Assembly: GCF_958299795.1 (NCBI RefSeq)
Contig: NC_133207.1
Span: 217,001 to 281,000 of the forward strand
Source of the DNA: Porites lutea
Taxonomy: Eukaryota; Cnidaria; Anthozoa; Scleractinia; Poritidae
DNA length: 64,000 nucleotides
Reading direction: 5' to 3'
Below are positions 47,517 through 59,636 of this stretch, in pieces. The stretch's first letter is position 1. Every line of letters begins with the position of its first letter. The notes beneath the pieces are model-generated. The model was not told the DNA's origin and ran no database searches. It saw only the letters and a program-made list of their open reading frames with translations. Both the position numbers and the translations under genes were made by a program.

Positions 47517-48792
47517 AAACAATAGAAGTGAACGAAGTCTAGAGTTACTTGTAATGAAGTAGGCGGGTATTGTTTATGCACCTGCATTTGCTTTGACTAA
47601 TTGAGTTTTGAGGAAATTAAAACGTATGTCTAAGCAGGTGCGAAATACAAAATTTTCCAAAATTCTTGAAACATGCTTTGGCAACTGAAATTTCCTAATG
47701 ATCTTTATACTGAAATTTATTTGAGGATTACCGTCATAGAAAAATTAAAATCAGGATTCTTCGCTTAAAAAATAGACTGATGAGACTAGTTCATACTTTA
47801 GTCTAAAGTTTGGACAAAGGTTTTGCAGAAAAAATACATTAAGATGTTGGGGAAAATTGTTTAGTGGTATTTGGATGGTTTCCCATATTTTGTTGTGTCT
47901 TAAAAGTCCAAGGTTGGATTACCCCGGTTCACATTCATTCTCCTGGCAACAGAGATTTGTTTGCACAGTATCATGAATATCCTGTCACTAATGACAGTAA
48001 CAGAGAAGAAATATTCACAAAAACTCCAATTACCCTCTGGTAACATCATATGAAATAAATGTTAGTATGCACATGTTCTACCGAAGAGGTTTCATAGGTT
48101 TTTGTCCTCAGATTTAAGAGTTAGGGTGACAACTCATTCCACCATAACTTGGACCAGGAAAGAAAGGAATTAACAAGGGTAAAAAACACAAATACAGCAC
48201 AGGCGGGAAATAAAGAAAAAAAAAAACTAGGGGAAACGATGGCTGTGTACAATAAGTAACATTTCCATGCTACAGGTTGGAAAAGTGGATTGGTGTTGGT
48301 TAAACGCTGGATCCAACACTGCCCAACATCACCCAACATTGATGGATCCAAGAATTCCTAATGATGTAGTATCCACATACAGGACTTGAAAGTCTGAAGC
48401 TGACTGCTCCGCGCTCTATTTATTATGACAGTTAAACTGTATTGTAAGTTACAAACTCAGTTTCTGCTGCATTCAAAAATATTATTGTTTGTGAGTCCAT
48501 TAAGGATACTCTGTTCACATGGCCTCGTTGATAGAGGAAACTATAAAAAGGTGATGCGCCAACCAACAATAAAATGCTTTGCACATTTCTCAACGTCCAA
48601 TTCCTCATTCCACTCCTTTGACTAAACTATCCATTCCAAAATACATCCAGTGCATTAACTTGAGTCACAGCCCAGTCTCTATGGTACTCTTCACCAGTTA
48701 TTTTGCATCGCACTTGACTTCATGAAGCTTTGCAACAACAGTAACTCAAGCAATGTCACTTTCCACATAATTGACTGTGTGACATCACTGTG
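47517..48792. other. Intergenic region between convergent GPCR 3 and MRPL11
   Basis: AT-rich 3' flanks of both genes. No repeat or coding similarity recognised. Confidence 0.45.
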
Positions 48793-51700
48793 TTATGTAT
48801 CTGAATCTTTGCCTGGAATAACCTGTATCCCCATACTTCTTGCTGATCCAATAACTGATCTACACACACTTTTTAATGGGACATTTCTGTTGTTTGAGTC
48901 TTGTTTCTTGATTTTTGCAATTTCATAAATCTGTTTTAGAGTCACTGTGCCAGCAACTTCTCTCCCTGGTGGTGAAAAATTTCAAAATTTTCAAGCATCT
49001 TACAGTAAGACCTGAAGTCAACAAGGGCAAAGGCTAGTGCAATGATCTAAAATGTTTGTATCACAGAGGGGAAGATGTGAAATGGTGTTTATGTGAGAAC
49101 CACTCAAACACTTTTACACAGGACAGTTTTTTTTACTGAAAACCTATATCACTGATAACTGTTCACCACAAGACTAATGTCCTCTTAGCAAATGGACTTG
49201 AGGGTTTTATATTAAGGTACCTGGCTTTTGTGCTCCTTTTTCAATCCCTGCTGCCGTTTTGAGGAAATGTGAGACTGGAGGTGAATTCATTTCAAAGGTA
49301 AATGTCCTGTCACCCTAAGGTTATAAATGTTTAAATGTGCATCAATAAAAAAGTACACAACTCTGATAAACAATACTGTTTCAACAGAAAGAATGACTTT
49401 TTTTAAATGAAGATCTGATTGTCACATTGGTAATTGCAATTTAAGAAATTGCAAATAAATCCGAAAAAAATTTTGGGACTTCAACAGGATTTGAACCCAT
49501 GACCTCTGTATTAGCGCTGCAGTGCTATACCCTTTGAGATATGAAGACCCATACATTGGGAGCAGGCCAATTTGTTGAGTTCATCTTATCCTGTGAAAGG
49601 ATCATAATTTCATCTTCATTTAAAATTCTTATTTCTGCAGTCCACATCATCTTCGAGAAACAATGACTGGAAATCATGCTCAACAGGCATGGTTAGTGAT
49701 ATGACATACGTAAGGGTACTACGGTTTCCTTCTATAAAGGCAGGGAGGGGTGGGTACTGGCATTTTGCTGTTGCTCTGGCAATTAGCTGTGTTTTGGTTT
49801 TAGACCTAGTGGTCTTAGTTATTGTTGGATTTAATGTTTAATATTCTAACAATGGGAAAACTTACAAACCTTGTTTAGGGCCTGTGACTCTCAGGATGGG
49901 GGGGACAAAAAAGTGACCGCGTTGCTCATTATCTCGCTTAGGGGTGCAAATAATAATTGCAGATTTTGGTCTCACTTAGGGTGTTTAAGGTGGTTCCCTA
50001 GTAAAAGAACCTAACATACATTGTAGATGAAACTTGTTACACTGATGTAACAAGTCAAGAAGATGATAAAAACGTAATAAAAAGTGGGGTCACTGTGCTC
50101 GTTTTGACGTCACAATGCTGACAAATACGGCTATTTTGGACCCTTTGACAAAAACCTCACACAGCCCAAAACTAGACAAAAAGGAAAGATTTTTTCAATG
50201 ATGCATGTGGTATCGCAAAGAATTTGACTTTAATGTATTGTTTATAATAATAAAATAAAAATAAATAATAAAACTTTAATAAATACTCCCAAAAAAGGTT
50301 TTTCAGTACCTATTTACAAATATAAATGCAAACTATATCTAACAAGCTAATATTGTTAAATGCTAACTGTCATACAATCATTCATTCATTACAAGTTTCA
50401 GGGCTTTCTTAAAGGCCTTTACAGTTGTAGCGTTTCTAAGGTCTTCGTCTAACGTGTTCCACAGGGATACTGCCCTATAGGCGAAGGTTCGTTGGCCGGT
50501 GGCAGACCTGAATAATGGGATTTCGAACTTCTCATTATTACGGGTTGTGCGATTATGTACAGAAGATCGTTTTTTAAACTTAGTACATAGGTATTCAGGA
50601 GCTAAATTGCTGGCACACTTATAAGCCATAACAGCGTCTCTGAATTTGAGCATCTTGCTAACTGGAAGCCAGTTGAGTTCATCAAGTAATGGCGTCACGT
50701 GGTCATATTTCCGAGCGCCACAGATAATTTTGCAGGCGAAATTCTGAATAAGTTGCAGCTTTTCAATGTTCTTAGATGAGGTATTAGACCACACGGTCGA
50801 ACAGTAGAGCATTTTGCTAAAGACAAGAGATGTAATAATTAAAACCAAGGTCTTCCTATTAAAACAATATTTCACGCGGTTGATCTGAACCAGTTTAGTC
50901 AAGCAAGAAGAGACTAAGTGAGAGATATGAGTGTCATAGGTCAGGTGTAAATCTATGTATACTCCTAGATCTCTTGCTGATTCGACAGCCATAAGAGTCT
51001 TTCCAATAAACGAAACAGTAAAATTAACTGAATGTTTACTTATCATTTGCTTGGTGCCGATCAACATGAACTTCGTTTTCTCAGGATTTATTAACAAATC
51101 ATTTGTGCAACACCAGGTGGCAACATTGCGCAAATCATCTTCGAGCTCGTAACTTACGTTTATCCACTTACGTACCAGAAAAATGCCTTTTAATGCCCTT
51201 GTTTTTACTTTACGCTCCAAAGTAGAATTAGACTGGACACGCGCTATTCGACACATGATAGCTCAATCCATAAAATTTAGTAAAATTGCCAAAAAACTGA
51301 CCATTGATTTGTGCCAATTTTTTTCTCACCGAAAGGAAGCACTGTCCTTATTAAAATCATGAAATAAAAAATGGGGGTTACCGTACTCGTTTTTGTGGTA
51401 GAGCTGCAGAAAGTGCGCACCAAATGCATTTTCCTTGATTTTTGAGAGAGGACTGGGGCGAGTTTCAAAATAGAATGTATGCGAAAGGGGGAAGAAAGTA
51501 TTTAAAAAATCTGTTTTTACTGAATTTACATCGAGATATCACATTTAGGACACAATGTGATAAAGAAAGCGTTTAAATGAAAATCAAAGTGAATAAGCAC
51601 AAATTAAACATCCACTATCAAGGTTCTCCGTGAGGAAGTTGAACTCAGCAACACGCGTACTGCTTACGTCATGCACATTCCCACCACCACATTGAGTCTC

Positions 51701-52436
51701 ACTATGGCAAGAAACAACCGCAAGCAAAAATTGTAATAGCGTTTCTCTTCGGTCAACTTCATTTTAATAATGTTACTTCACAAGCTCTTTTTTACGGAGG
51801 CCATCTTGTTATGCGCAGTAAGAGATGCGCAGTGCAAAACTAGGGAATCACCTTAAGATGGAAAGTTATTATATTTGACCATTCAGGTATCATTTAGGGC
51901 TGTGCATAAGGAATTATACAAAGAATGCCATGATGCCTGTTTTAGTAAAGTCTCCTTTCGGGGTCAGTTCAAGCTTCAGCCACACCCACATTGGTCTCTC
52001 TTAGGGGTTTCATTTTAATTTTCCGACGAATATACCCGTCACTTTTATATATGGGAGTCCCCCCCACCGGGGAGGTAGGATCATACGCGGCAGTTTACGG
52101 TTGCTGGAGTTCTCAGGTTCACTCGACATCTTAGCATTTATTTTTGCATTTATGATTACCTTGTAATGGATAATTGTTGGTATCGGAACTCCAGTGACAA
52201 TGTGTTTTGTGCGATCGTTGAATTCTTTGCAAAATTGAGCTATGTTCACTCCGCGCTAGAATAAAGTGCAAAAGAAAGTGTTAACTCTTGAAAAAATAAA
52301 ATAAAATAAAATGAAATAAATACAAAAGGAAATAGTTTTCTACCTGACCAAGTGATGGTCCTAAAGGTGGTGAAGGAGTAGCTTTTCCAGCTGCGATGTA
52401 TGTTCGTAGAGCACCGCTCAACTGTTTCGCCGCCAT
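48793..52436 (-). CDS. MRPL11: Mitochondrial large ribosomal subunit protein uL11m
   Basis: Four exons (52436-52344, 52255-52160, 49314-49221, 48965-48793) join in frame to 151 residues; human MRPL11 has 192 and bacterial L11 about 141. Signatures in order: [73 protein letters not shown], and [17 protein letters not shown], which is the L11 C-terminal RNA-binding domain. uL11m helps form the GTPase-associated centre of the mitoribosome. Compared with human it lacks the long charged C-terminal extension. Intron 2 (49315-52159) is large because transposons have inserted in it. All introns are GT-AG. No separate presequence is evident beyond the short N-terminus. Confidence 0.93.
49440..49550 (-). 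mobile_element. Diverged copy of the tRNA-derived SINE
   Basis: The head at about 49550-49476 aligns with the SINE at 39782-39853: CTTCAACAGGATTTGAACCC against CTTCAACAGGGTTTGAACCC on the plus strand. Several mismatches in the A-box region show that it is an old copy, inside MRPL11 intron 2. Confidence 0.65.
49985..51857. mobile_element. TIR element split by a LINE insertion
   Basis: TTAAGGTGGTTCCCTAGTA at 49985 and its inverse ACTAGGGAATCACCTTAA ending at 51857 are the termini. The terminal pieces share motifs such as GGGGT(C/T)AC(T/C)GT(G/A)CTCG. The middle (about 50227-51270) is a LINE fragment, listed separately. All of it lies in MRPL11 intron 2. Confidence 0.65.
50227..51270 (-). mobile_element. 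5'-truncated LINE reverse-transcriptase fragment
   Basis: The open frame 51256-50378 contains [60 protein letters not shown] and the end [21 protein letters not shown], all typical of the C-terminal third of RTE/CR1-type LINE polyproteins. The catalytic YADD is missing because of 5' truncation. The A/T-rich AATAAATAATAAAA tail is at 50240-50285. Confidence 0.85.
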
Positions 52437-53545
52437 CTTGAAGCGTTTCGAGAAGTCGCGATCCTCTTGGCCAGCGGAAAGGACGACGAAAATGGTAGGT
52501 ATGTGGGTCGGGTGGGTCGGTACGTGGTGTAAAGTGGGGTATCAAAAATTAAGTAGTTTCACGCCAGTTTTATCCATAAAAATTGTTATGGCCAGTTTTT
52601 TTGCTGCTTATTTTTTTTCTGAGAAATTCTCAACTTAAATCTGACGTTTGTCGTTTGCCGTAAACGTGACTCTTTTAACTAGAAAAGTCCAGTTCTAACT
52701 AGGAAAGATCCAATTCCAGTTTCAGTTTCTGACTAGCAATACTTTATTGTTGCGATTTGTTTACGGAAGTTGGTTGTTTCCCTTCTCGAAAACTTTCACT
52801 TTCAAAGGAAGTTATGCTTCTGACATGAAATTCCACGTGTAACTGTACTCGAATAACGTCAACTTCGTGCCCACAGACTTCAGTTCTCTTTCCAATAAGA
52901 CTCTGGGGATTAGATTAACGTTTGTAAGTTTCTGTGCCTGATTACATGGTACATAAAATAAGTTTTATTATTTAAATGAGACACATTATTGCAGTGAGCT
53001 TGACGAATTGGATTGGTTATTTTCAGGCCAGTTCCGCATGGCTAAAATTGGTTTTATTTCGTGACACAACTCTTTTAACCTCCTACGCGCGATTCAAAGG
53101 GGTTTATCCCGTTAATTTTCTGATAAGGCGTTTAATTAAAAAGAAGCTTTTCTTGAAAAACACTGAATTTTTCAGTAAAATCCAAGCCTTGAAAAGCGAA
53201 ATTGGAAATACAAACGTAACTTATGTCTTGAATTGAGTTTTCCTTTGCTTAAGTCGCTAAGAACTTGTTCAATTCTTTGATTAATAGGAAGTTTATTTTT
53301 AGACATGATCGATCTATAAAGTTTAAAAACAACACGTGATGATAAAGGTTTGCAACGTCATGAGGGAATCGTTTTGTAAGGAGTTTATGTTGTTTCATCA
53401 AAGCGTTGTCAACAATAAGCATGTTATTTTCTCCCAAAGTAATGTACTAAAAAATCAGGTTTTTTTCCCCTTTCGAGAAAACCCGAACAAAAAAGAAATA
53501 GCATTTGCACAAATGTGAAGTGCAAGCGAAAGACTGTTCTTCAGA
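52437..53545. other. Divergent intergenic region, MRPL11 and orphan family gene A
   Basis: 1.1 kb containing both 5' ends. Nothing specific recognised; AT-rich without clear repeats. Confidence 0.4.
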
Positions 53546-54736
53546 ATGGCAAATGATTTTAAGACCACTGAGGTGGAAATAAGGAAAGTAAATCAGCTGA
53601 GCCAATTTGGGGCCCTACTTGCCAAAGTAGGGAAGAAGACCGACGAATTTTATGCTTTGAAATTTGATTTAGAAAGCTATTCAGCCGGGGAATCTTTGTC
53701 ACCGACGGTTCAAGCATGGCAGCGCAGCCTTTTCAAACATCTAAAAAACGTCTCTCCGCCACCTAAAGTAATTAAAACAACATTTAAAGAAGAAACAAGA
53801 AAGCTTTTTGGGACCAAATTTGATAATAAGGTGACCTTAAGAAACGCCGGTCACCAGGGAGCACACGAAGAGATCGTTCTTCTTCAGTTTGACCCGAACT
53901 TCACTTCAACCGAAGTTTTCTGCCGCCATCCATCATGCAACTCAAGATACCTGGAAGCAGCGAAAAGTGGTAAGCGAGATTTGTATCTCTGTCCACATCA
54001 TCAACAGAAGTTGAAGGACGCAATTTCTGACACCCTGGCCAAGAAAAACATCCAGATCGCCACTACGAAAGAAAATCCCGATCCACGTCAGTTTGATGGA
54101 TACACTTCGCTGATCGGTGTGCTGGAGGGGGCCTATCACGATGCAAAGAAATTCCAAGCCCTGGAGAGAAGATCCCCGATGGTCGAAGAAGCCATCTTGA
54201 ACGTCAGGAATTTCTTGATTATAACCAATGCGGTGCTCAACCCTAACGGCCACAACTTGCAACTTGCCTTGCCTCCTGTTTTTCGAATTCTTCTCCTTAT
54301 TTTGGAGAATTCGGCCAATGTACCACCGTTGGTGGATGCTCTTCTGTACGCTCTCCGAGATGTCATCGAGATGATACTTTTCGCGTTTGGTGTCATCTAC
54401 TCGTGGGTGTCAATCTCTCTCAATAGCCCTGGTTCGCGGATAGGCGCTGGGGTGGGAGGAGCTATTGGTGGCGGACTTGGTTTGGTGATGGGTCCTTGGA
54501 CTGGAGTTGCTGGTATAGGAGCAGGAGGCGTGCTTGGAGGCTTCATAGGTAGTGGTATCTACGATCTGGTGGTGGGAGACCAAAGAGCACAAGAAATGGA
54601 GAGATTTAGAAGATATTGGGCAGCTGCTGATGGCACAGGAGCCAACGGGCAACCAAACAACCAGTATGTAGTGTATCACTTTGATGGAAATGCTTTTGGA
54701 GGATTGTACCTGCATCCATTCCCCGCAGTTCAGTGA
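53546..54736 (+). CDS. Uncharacterised intronless protein, family member A (Cys/His cluster plus Gly-rich membrane segment)
   Basis: 396 residues, not recognised. A Cys/His cluster C126-x-H128-x2-C131-x17-C149-x2-H152 (EVFCRHPSC then LYLCPHH) could bind a metal. It is followed by a helical block with SLIGVLEGAYH, EAILNVRNFLIIT and LRDVIEMILFAFGVIYSW (to about 288), then a glycine-zipper-like hydrophobic stretch (about 299-338, GAGVGGAIGGGLGLV, GIGAGGVLGGFIGSG) that could insert in membrane. The C-terminal 50 residues are polar. The paralogue at 61826-62881 shares the cluster and helical block but has a different C-terminal hydrophobic region. No signal peptide. The gene is divergent from MRPL11. 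Function unknown; not to be read as an enzyme. Confidence 0.8.
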   Translation: MANDFKTTEVEIRKVNQLSQFGALLAKVGKKTDEFYALKFDLESYSAGESLSPTVQAWQRSLFKHLKNVSPPPKVIKTTFKEETRKLFGTKFDNKVTLRNAGHQGAHEEIVLLQFDPNFTSTEVFCRHPSCNSRYLEAAKSGKRDLYLCPHHQQKLKDAISDTLAKKNIQIATTKENPDPRQFDGYTSLIGVLEGAYHDAKKFQALERRSPMVEEAILNVRNFLIITNAVLNPNGHNLQLALPPVFRILLLILENSANVPPLVDALLYALRDVIEMILFAFGVIYSWVSISLNSPGSRIGAGVGGAIGGGLGLVMGPWTGVAGIGAGGVLGGFIGSGIYDLVVGDQRAQEMERFRRYWAAADGTGANGQPNNQYVVYHFDGNAFGGLYLHPFPAVQ

Positions 54737-55189
54737 ATACACTACTGCGTAGGCCTAAAACTCAGTGAGCGATTTATACCTTCGTAAGACTTACAATTCC
54801 ACAAGTATTATGGCAGAAATAATTTTTGAATAGTTTACATTTTCGTTTTCAGTCCCTTGACTGTTTTTTCTTAGTCAGACCACGTGTTACTACAGAGAAC
54901 TCAGGTTCTTTCAAATTCCACCGTATTCACTTCTGTATTTACACGCAAATTAAACACGAACGAAACCGATTAAAGTCAAAGACGACTACCACTTAATTTA
55001 AAGATCAATTTGGGATTTTATTAGTCATATTTTGACACAATTATAAGGTGAACATTTAGCTGCTAAAGTGTACGTTAAGTTGGGTGCAGTTGTTTCAGCT
55101 GTCGTCCAGTGGAAAGCATTTTATGTCTAGAGTATTGATCACATGCAATCATGTACTCATGTTGAAACAAGTACTGCATGGTAATACTA

Positions 55190-55620
55190 CTACTACTGCT
55201 AATAGTAGTAATAATGATGATGATAATAATAATAATGATAATAATAATGGTCTTTATTTCACACGAGATAAAGATACATATCCTATGTTACAACTGTTTA
55301 TGAATACCGTAAAGCATAATAAAATGAATAAACTAATCATAGAATCCTAACCATATTGTACTAAGGCTGTGTTTAAATATTAATCTATTTACAAAGGCAG
55401 CCATGAAACGCTCAGTATTAATTTTAGGACAAACACATTGTTTTTTACGGAGATTATAAGAACAGACTTTCTTTGAAGGAATATGTGGAGCAAGCGGGTG
55501 ATTATTTATAGAATTTACTTTCTTAATAATTTTACAGTCTTGCTTCTTTAATAGATCCTTAATTGAAACGGGGTAAGAAATAAAACGGCGTTTATCAGGA
55601 CATCTATCTAAAAAGTTCTG
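55190..55620 (-). mobile_element. LINE 3' fragment with ATT/ATC microsatellite tail
   Basis: Minus-strand translation from about 55615 reads RCPDKRRFISYPVSIKDLL, then YNLRKKQCVCPKINTERFM, the C-terminal end of a LINE polyprotein. On the minus strand it is followed by a trinucleotide (ATT/ATC/ACT) microsatellite at 55190-55248, the usual kind of LINE tail. Confidence 0.65.
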
Positions 55621-58077
55621 TTCAGTTCATCGATTTTGTTAACTTGAATCATTTAGTTGTCGTACGTTCAAAGATTGAGTTAGATTAAGTTTATAGAGGG
55701 ATCTTTATATTTTGCCATCAAGGAAATAGATGTTAATAGATATGAAGCATATAAAAAATAGGCTAGTTGAAAATTAAAGATGATTTCAGTACAAAATAGT
55801 TGTCTTCATCAATGCCCGGCGTAAAAGAGGGATTTTCACCCACCGACTGCATGGTAGGAATCTAAATATAACCCATTTTTGTTTTCGAGGTCCACAGGTA
55901 AACCCCACTGATATACCATGTTAGAGCACAGCCAAGGATCCAGTTTTATTAACAACTAATTTTGGTTTACAGTTTAAAGGATTAGTAAAGCATGGCGTAG
56001 TGTGACGCACATTTAAGTTTACTGATGTATGCTCTTTCCAATCAAATTATAGCAGTTGAAGTCAACAGCCCTCTTTAGTTCCAGCCCAAATATTCCCTTG
56101 GTAGTTTCAATGGAAAATTCAGTGAGCAGTTTCAATCAACAAAATGTTCTGTAAAACAAAAAGACACATGAAGTGAATTCCTTGCAAAGACAGGGGACGA
56201 GCAAAAATATGCATTTAGTGACAGTTTTTATAAAACTGACGTCTAATGTTTTTGCTTCTCAAAATAGGCTTTATAACGTCATGAGACGGTAATGCCGTTT
56301 TTTAACTTTGCATACCAGCATCACTACGTGTGTTCATGGCAACGTTGCCTTCCTACGACTATGAAATACCTCACAATGATTCCAGAAGATTAATTTGCTT
56401 TTAGTTCACTCACACCTCAAACAAGGCTTGCAGCCTTTTTCTGTGGCAGCCAGTAAATCAAGTTCGTAAGCCAGTTCGTTCGGGTTCAGTGCCAAAATTG
56501 AATTTTATGTTGCACATAGGATTCCGCTATGCCCGGCCGTTTTATGTTTGCTAGTTCTTTTTAAAAAAATGGTCTGCGGCTGTGATATATCAACTGTACC
56601 TGTTATCAGCGTTTTAACCCGTGCTGTTGAATGGGAGACATTTCAGCTTTTCTCTTGATGTTCGGCACAACATTCCATAGAGACAGTATCGATATTTTTC
56701 CCTTTTGCATCTTTGTAATAATACACTACCACCACTCTTACCACTCTTACCATCCTCACACAATCATTGTTTTTCGGATCTTGCAATCGACACTCATTTT
56801 TCACTAACTTGTTTTCATGAAAAGTACCGTCTTTACTTCCACACGGTGGATATGGTTGGTCTTATCCTGGATCTCGTCATCAGCCATTGTCAGCAATCAG
56901 AGAAGGCAAGAGTATCATGAATAGAGAACAGACAATCGCATGACCTGATTACTTAAATATGACGTCACAGACTACCTGTTTTTTCCGAGAAGGCAAAGCT
57001 TGTAGCCAATTTGGAAATGCGCTCACTTCGCAAGCCATGTCAATTATGGCGATTCCAAACTTCCTTTATCTAAATAATGGCGTCAGTTGATACCAGCAAC
57101 TAATTTCGGTTTTATACTACAGTTACTTCATATCGGAGGTAACTGCAGAAAGTGGTTCATCATTATTGCGGTTATAAACCCTGTAAACCGACAACACAAC
57201 AAAAGTTAACGACATTCTAATCATAGTTTTAGTACTGTTTAATCAGGTTTTTTAAAAAGTCGAGGCAAAGCCGAGAGTTTTTACAACAGATAATACACGA
57301 CTACGCGTTTTTTGAACGCCCTTCAAAATCTCTGTAGACTACAAAACACCCCGTATTTTTGCGTATTCAAGTACGCGCGAACAGTCAAACAAAAGGTACA
57401 CTAAACCGATTTTGAGAAAAAAAAACCCCGACTGTTTTGCAGTCTAAGATCTCTGATAAAGATCAACTCATTCCTTCACTTATATTCAGATTTGGGGTTA
57501 TTTTGGTCTAAAAAATTGGACGAAAAGTTTGACCGTGTCTTTATCAGATATGAAGACACTCATTTAACATCTATTTCTTTTGCTTTTTTCTTCATGAATT
57601 ATTAATAAGTTTTTGAATTGACAACAAGTTTTACTCGAACAACCCAATACTCTGTAGGAATATTCAGAATCAACAGTAGTCTGTACACATGCGTTTTTCC
57701 TTTTCTTCGAAAAACATTTGAGCGGCGTAGAGCATGGTAGAGGGCTTTTCGCTTGGAAACTGCCACCCCCGGCCAGTTAACAGTAACGGTCGATAGGTCC
57801 CCCGCAGTTTTTTACTTCCGTTCGTGCGCTAGAAGAGAATTAGGGCGCGAGACCACGCGCAAGGAAGGGAGGGACGAGGGGTTCCCTTCGTACCAAATCA
57901 CAGTATGAAATATTGGGATAGACTTAACGATCTTACTGATTATAATGAGGTAGCGAGACATAACAGGAGCCCTGGGCTCCTGGACAAAGCGAAAAAGAAA
58001 TTACTGATGTTCAAAAACAATGAGTTTGCCGCAAGGCAAGTTGAATCGCCACACCCTTCCTCTGTCGTCCTCTTACT

Positions 58078-58155
58078 AGCCTGCGGGCAAGCTGTCCCGG
58101 GGCGCTCGTACTCCCCGGTTGCCCAGGGAAAACCTGCTGTTCACAGGCTATCCTA
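58078..58155. repeat. Small MITE-like inverted repeat
   Basis: TAGCCTGCGGGCAAGC at the left and GCTGTTCACAGGCTA at the right share the AGCCTG terminus; an inner pair CCCGGGGCGCTCGTA is GC-rich. About 78 bp. Confidence 0.45.
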
Positions 58156-58641
58156 CTACCTCTTTGCCGTGGAATGCGCAACATCCCGGGAAAATAAAGA
58201 CCTGACTCCTACACGTGATCGACAAAATCGACAGGGCGTAAAAACGGCTGGACATGCGCATTAAAACTCTGGGGTTCTTCTCGCCATCCCGCCATTCGAT
58301 TTTCAAAATGGCGGACGACGAATGAAAATTCTACACGTCATTGTGACGGCCATTTGCGACATCTTGCTCGCCCAAGGCCTTCAAATTCTGCGTCACCGAA
58401 CACAACGAAGACTGTTATTTCCTGTTGTTTGGGTTTGAGGCACGATAACAGTGCTGTAATTTTAATGAAGCGATCAACACAACGCCTTTAAAAACAATAT
58501 TTCACCTTTTCAGAATTCAGTGAAGGTACAGTTTTGCCGTGATATAAGGTAGTCTCGGCTTGTATAAGGTTTTAAAGTGCATTTTCTTGTAGGTTATTCA
58601 TTCTTGAACAAAATATCAAATACGACTTTTTTTTCGTTCTG

Positions 58642-58708
58642 ATGAAAATTTTTTATCGCTTCTTGTTCGTGGGAGTCGTTGACTTTGCATATGGAAGAAA
58701 TAAAGGTG
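58642..58708 (+). CDS. Possible signal-peptide first exon
   Basis: An ATG opens MKIFYRFLFVGVVDFAYGRN, a convincing secretory signal peptide, and the frame meets a consensus donor (TTC then GTGAGT) at about 58709. I could not find a matching downstream exon before the LINE fragment at 59309, so this may be a chance match or the start of a gene that lies further on. Confidence 0.22.
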
Positions 58709-59053
58709 CACTTCGTGAGTACCGAACATTGCATTTTCCTGTTTTTGCTGTCTTTACTCTCTTCTCTTGCGGCTGGTAAGCGAAAGTGAAATAGGAGTCC
58801 GGCCGACAGTTGAAAGATTAGTTCATATTAACTGTACATTTAGAAGTACAAAGTCTTGTACACACTGTTGATAACCATAACTTTGCTTTTTTGTAAGTGA
58901 CAGTGTTCCTTTGAGATACCGGCATACATTTAAAACCACATTTTTACTACAAATGTAAATAACTTCGAAATCCCACGACAGATTTTTCCCTAACTTCAGC
59001 AAATAAGCCTCAGAGATCCAACTCCTACTCCCGTGACAGCTGCAACATGGATA

Positions 59054-59128
59054 TGCCTTGCCTAGTCCCTCTACGGCGAAACGCTTTGGCCGCGAGGAAA
59101 AATGAGGCCTAGAGACTAGGCAAAGATT
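59054..59128. repeat. Short fold-back repeat
   Basis: TATGCCTTGCCTAGTCCCTC is matched inverted by GAGACTAGGCAAAG, with CGGC/GCCG pairing inside. About 75 bp. Confidence 0.5.
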
Positions 59129-59308
59129 TGCCTGCATGATCATTTTTATTCCATTTTAAATTTATGATGAGCTCACCGTACTAAGTGAAAAACAAAAAGT
59201 AGCAAATAATCAGCTTAATGCTGAAGGTCTTGTCTCATTACGAGCTCAGAAAGCAATCAAGAAAATAGGTCACAGGGAGGGGAAGTAGTAGAATTTAGTA
59301 TTCATTTT

Positions 59309-59596
59309 AAGATTATTATAGTTACTTTTAAAGCGATCCATGGTCAAGCTCCGGTATATCTACAAGAACGCATTAGCAAAAGGGAGGAAAAGAGATACAA
59401 TTTAAGATCGTGTGCAATGGGAATCATGCTTCAAACGCCAAGAACTTTAACTAAAAAGATATTGGGTGACCGTGCTTTTTTAGCTGCGGCACCTAAACTG
59501 TGGAATGGGTTACCATCACAAATACGAAATGAGCCCAATTTTCATAGGTTTAAAGGTTTACTTAAGACCCATTTTTTTAGATTAGCTTTTTATTAG
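59309..59596 (+). mobile_element. LINE reverse-transcriptase C-terminal fragment
   Basis: Translates to AIHGQAPVYLQERISKREEK, RYNLRSCAM, GDRAFLAAAPKLWNGLPSQI and FKGLLKTHFFRLAFY then stop: the end of a CR1/L2-type polyprotein. It is followed by a (TA)n run at 59612-59637. Confidence 0.8.
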
Positions 59597-59636
59597 GATT
59601 TTTTAGGATTATGTATATATTATATATATATATATA

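Larger units (their letters stand above)
54737..58641. other. Large repeat-rich intergenic region
   Basis: Contains a microsatellite and LINE 3' fragment (55190-55620) and a small fold-back (58078-58155). 55700-57900 shows no gene or repeat that I recognise. A 119-codon open frame at 57905-58264 runs into the fold-back and is not supported. Confidence 0.4.

Noticed and set aside
57905-58264. 119-codon open frame (MKYWDRLNDLTDYNEV...)
   Set aside because: Its second half lies in a fold-back repeat, there is no similarity to known proteins and no splice support.
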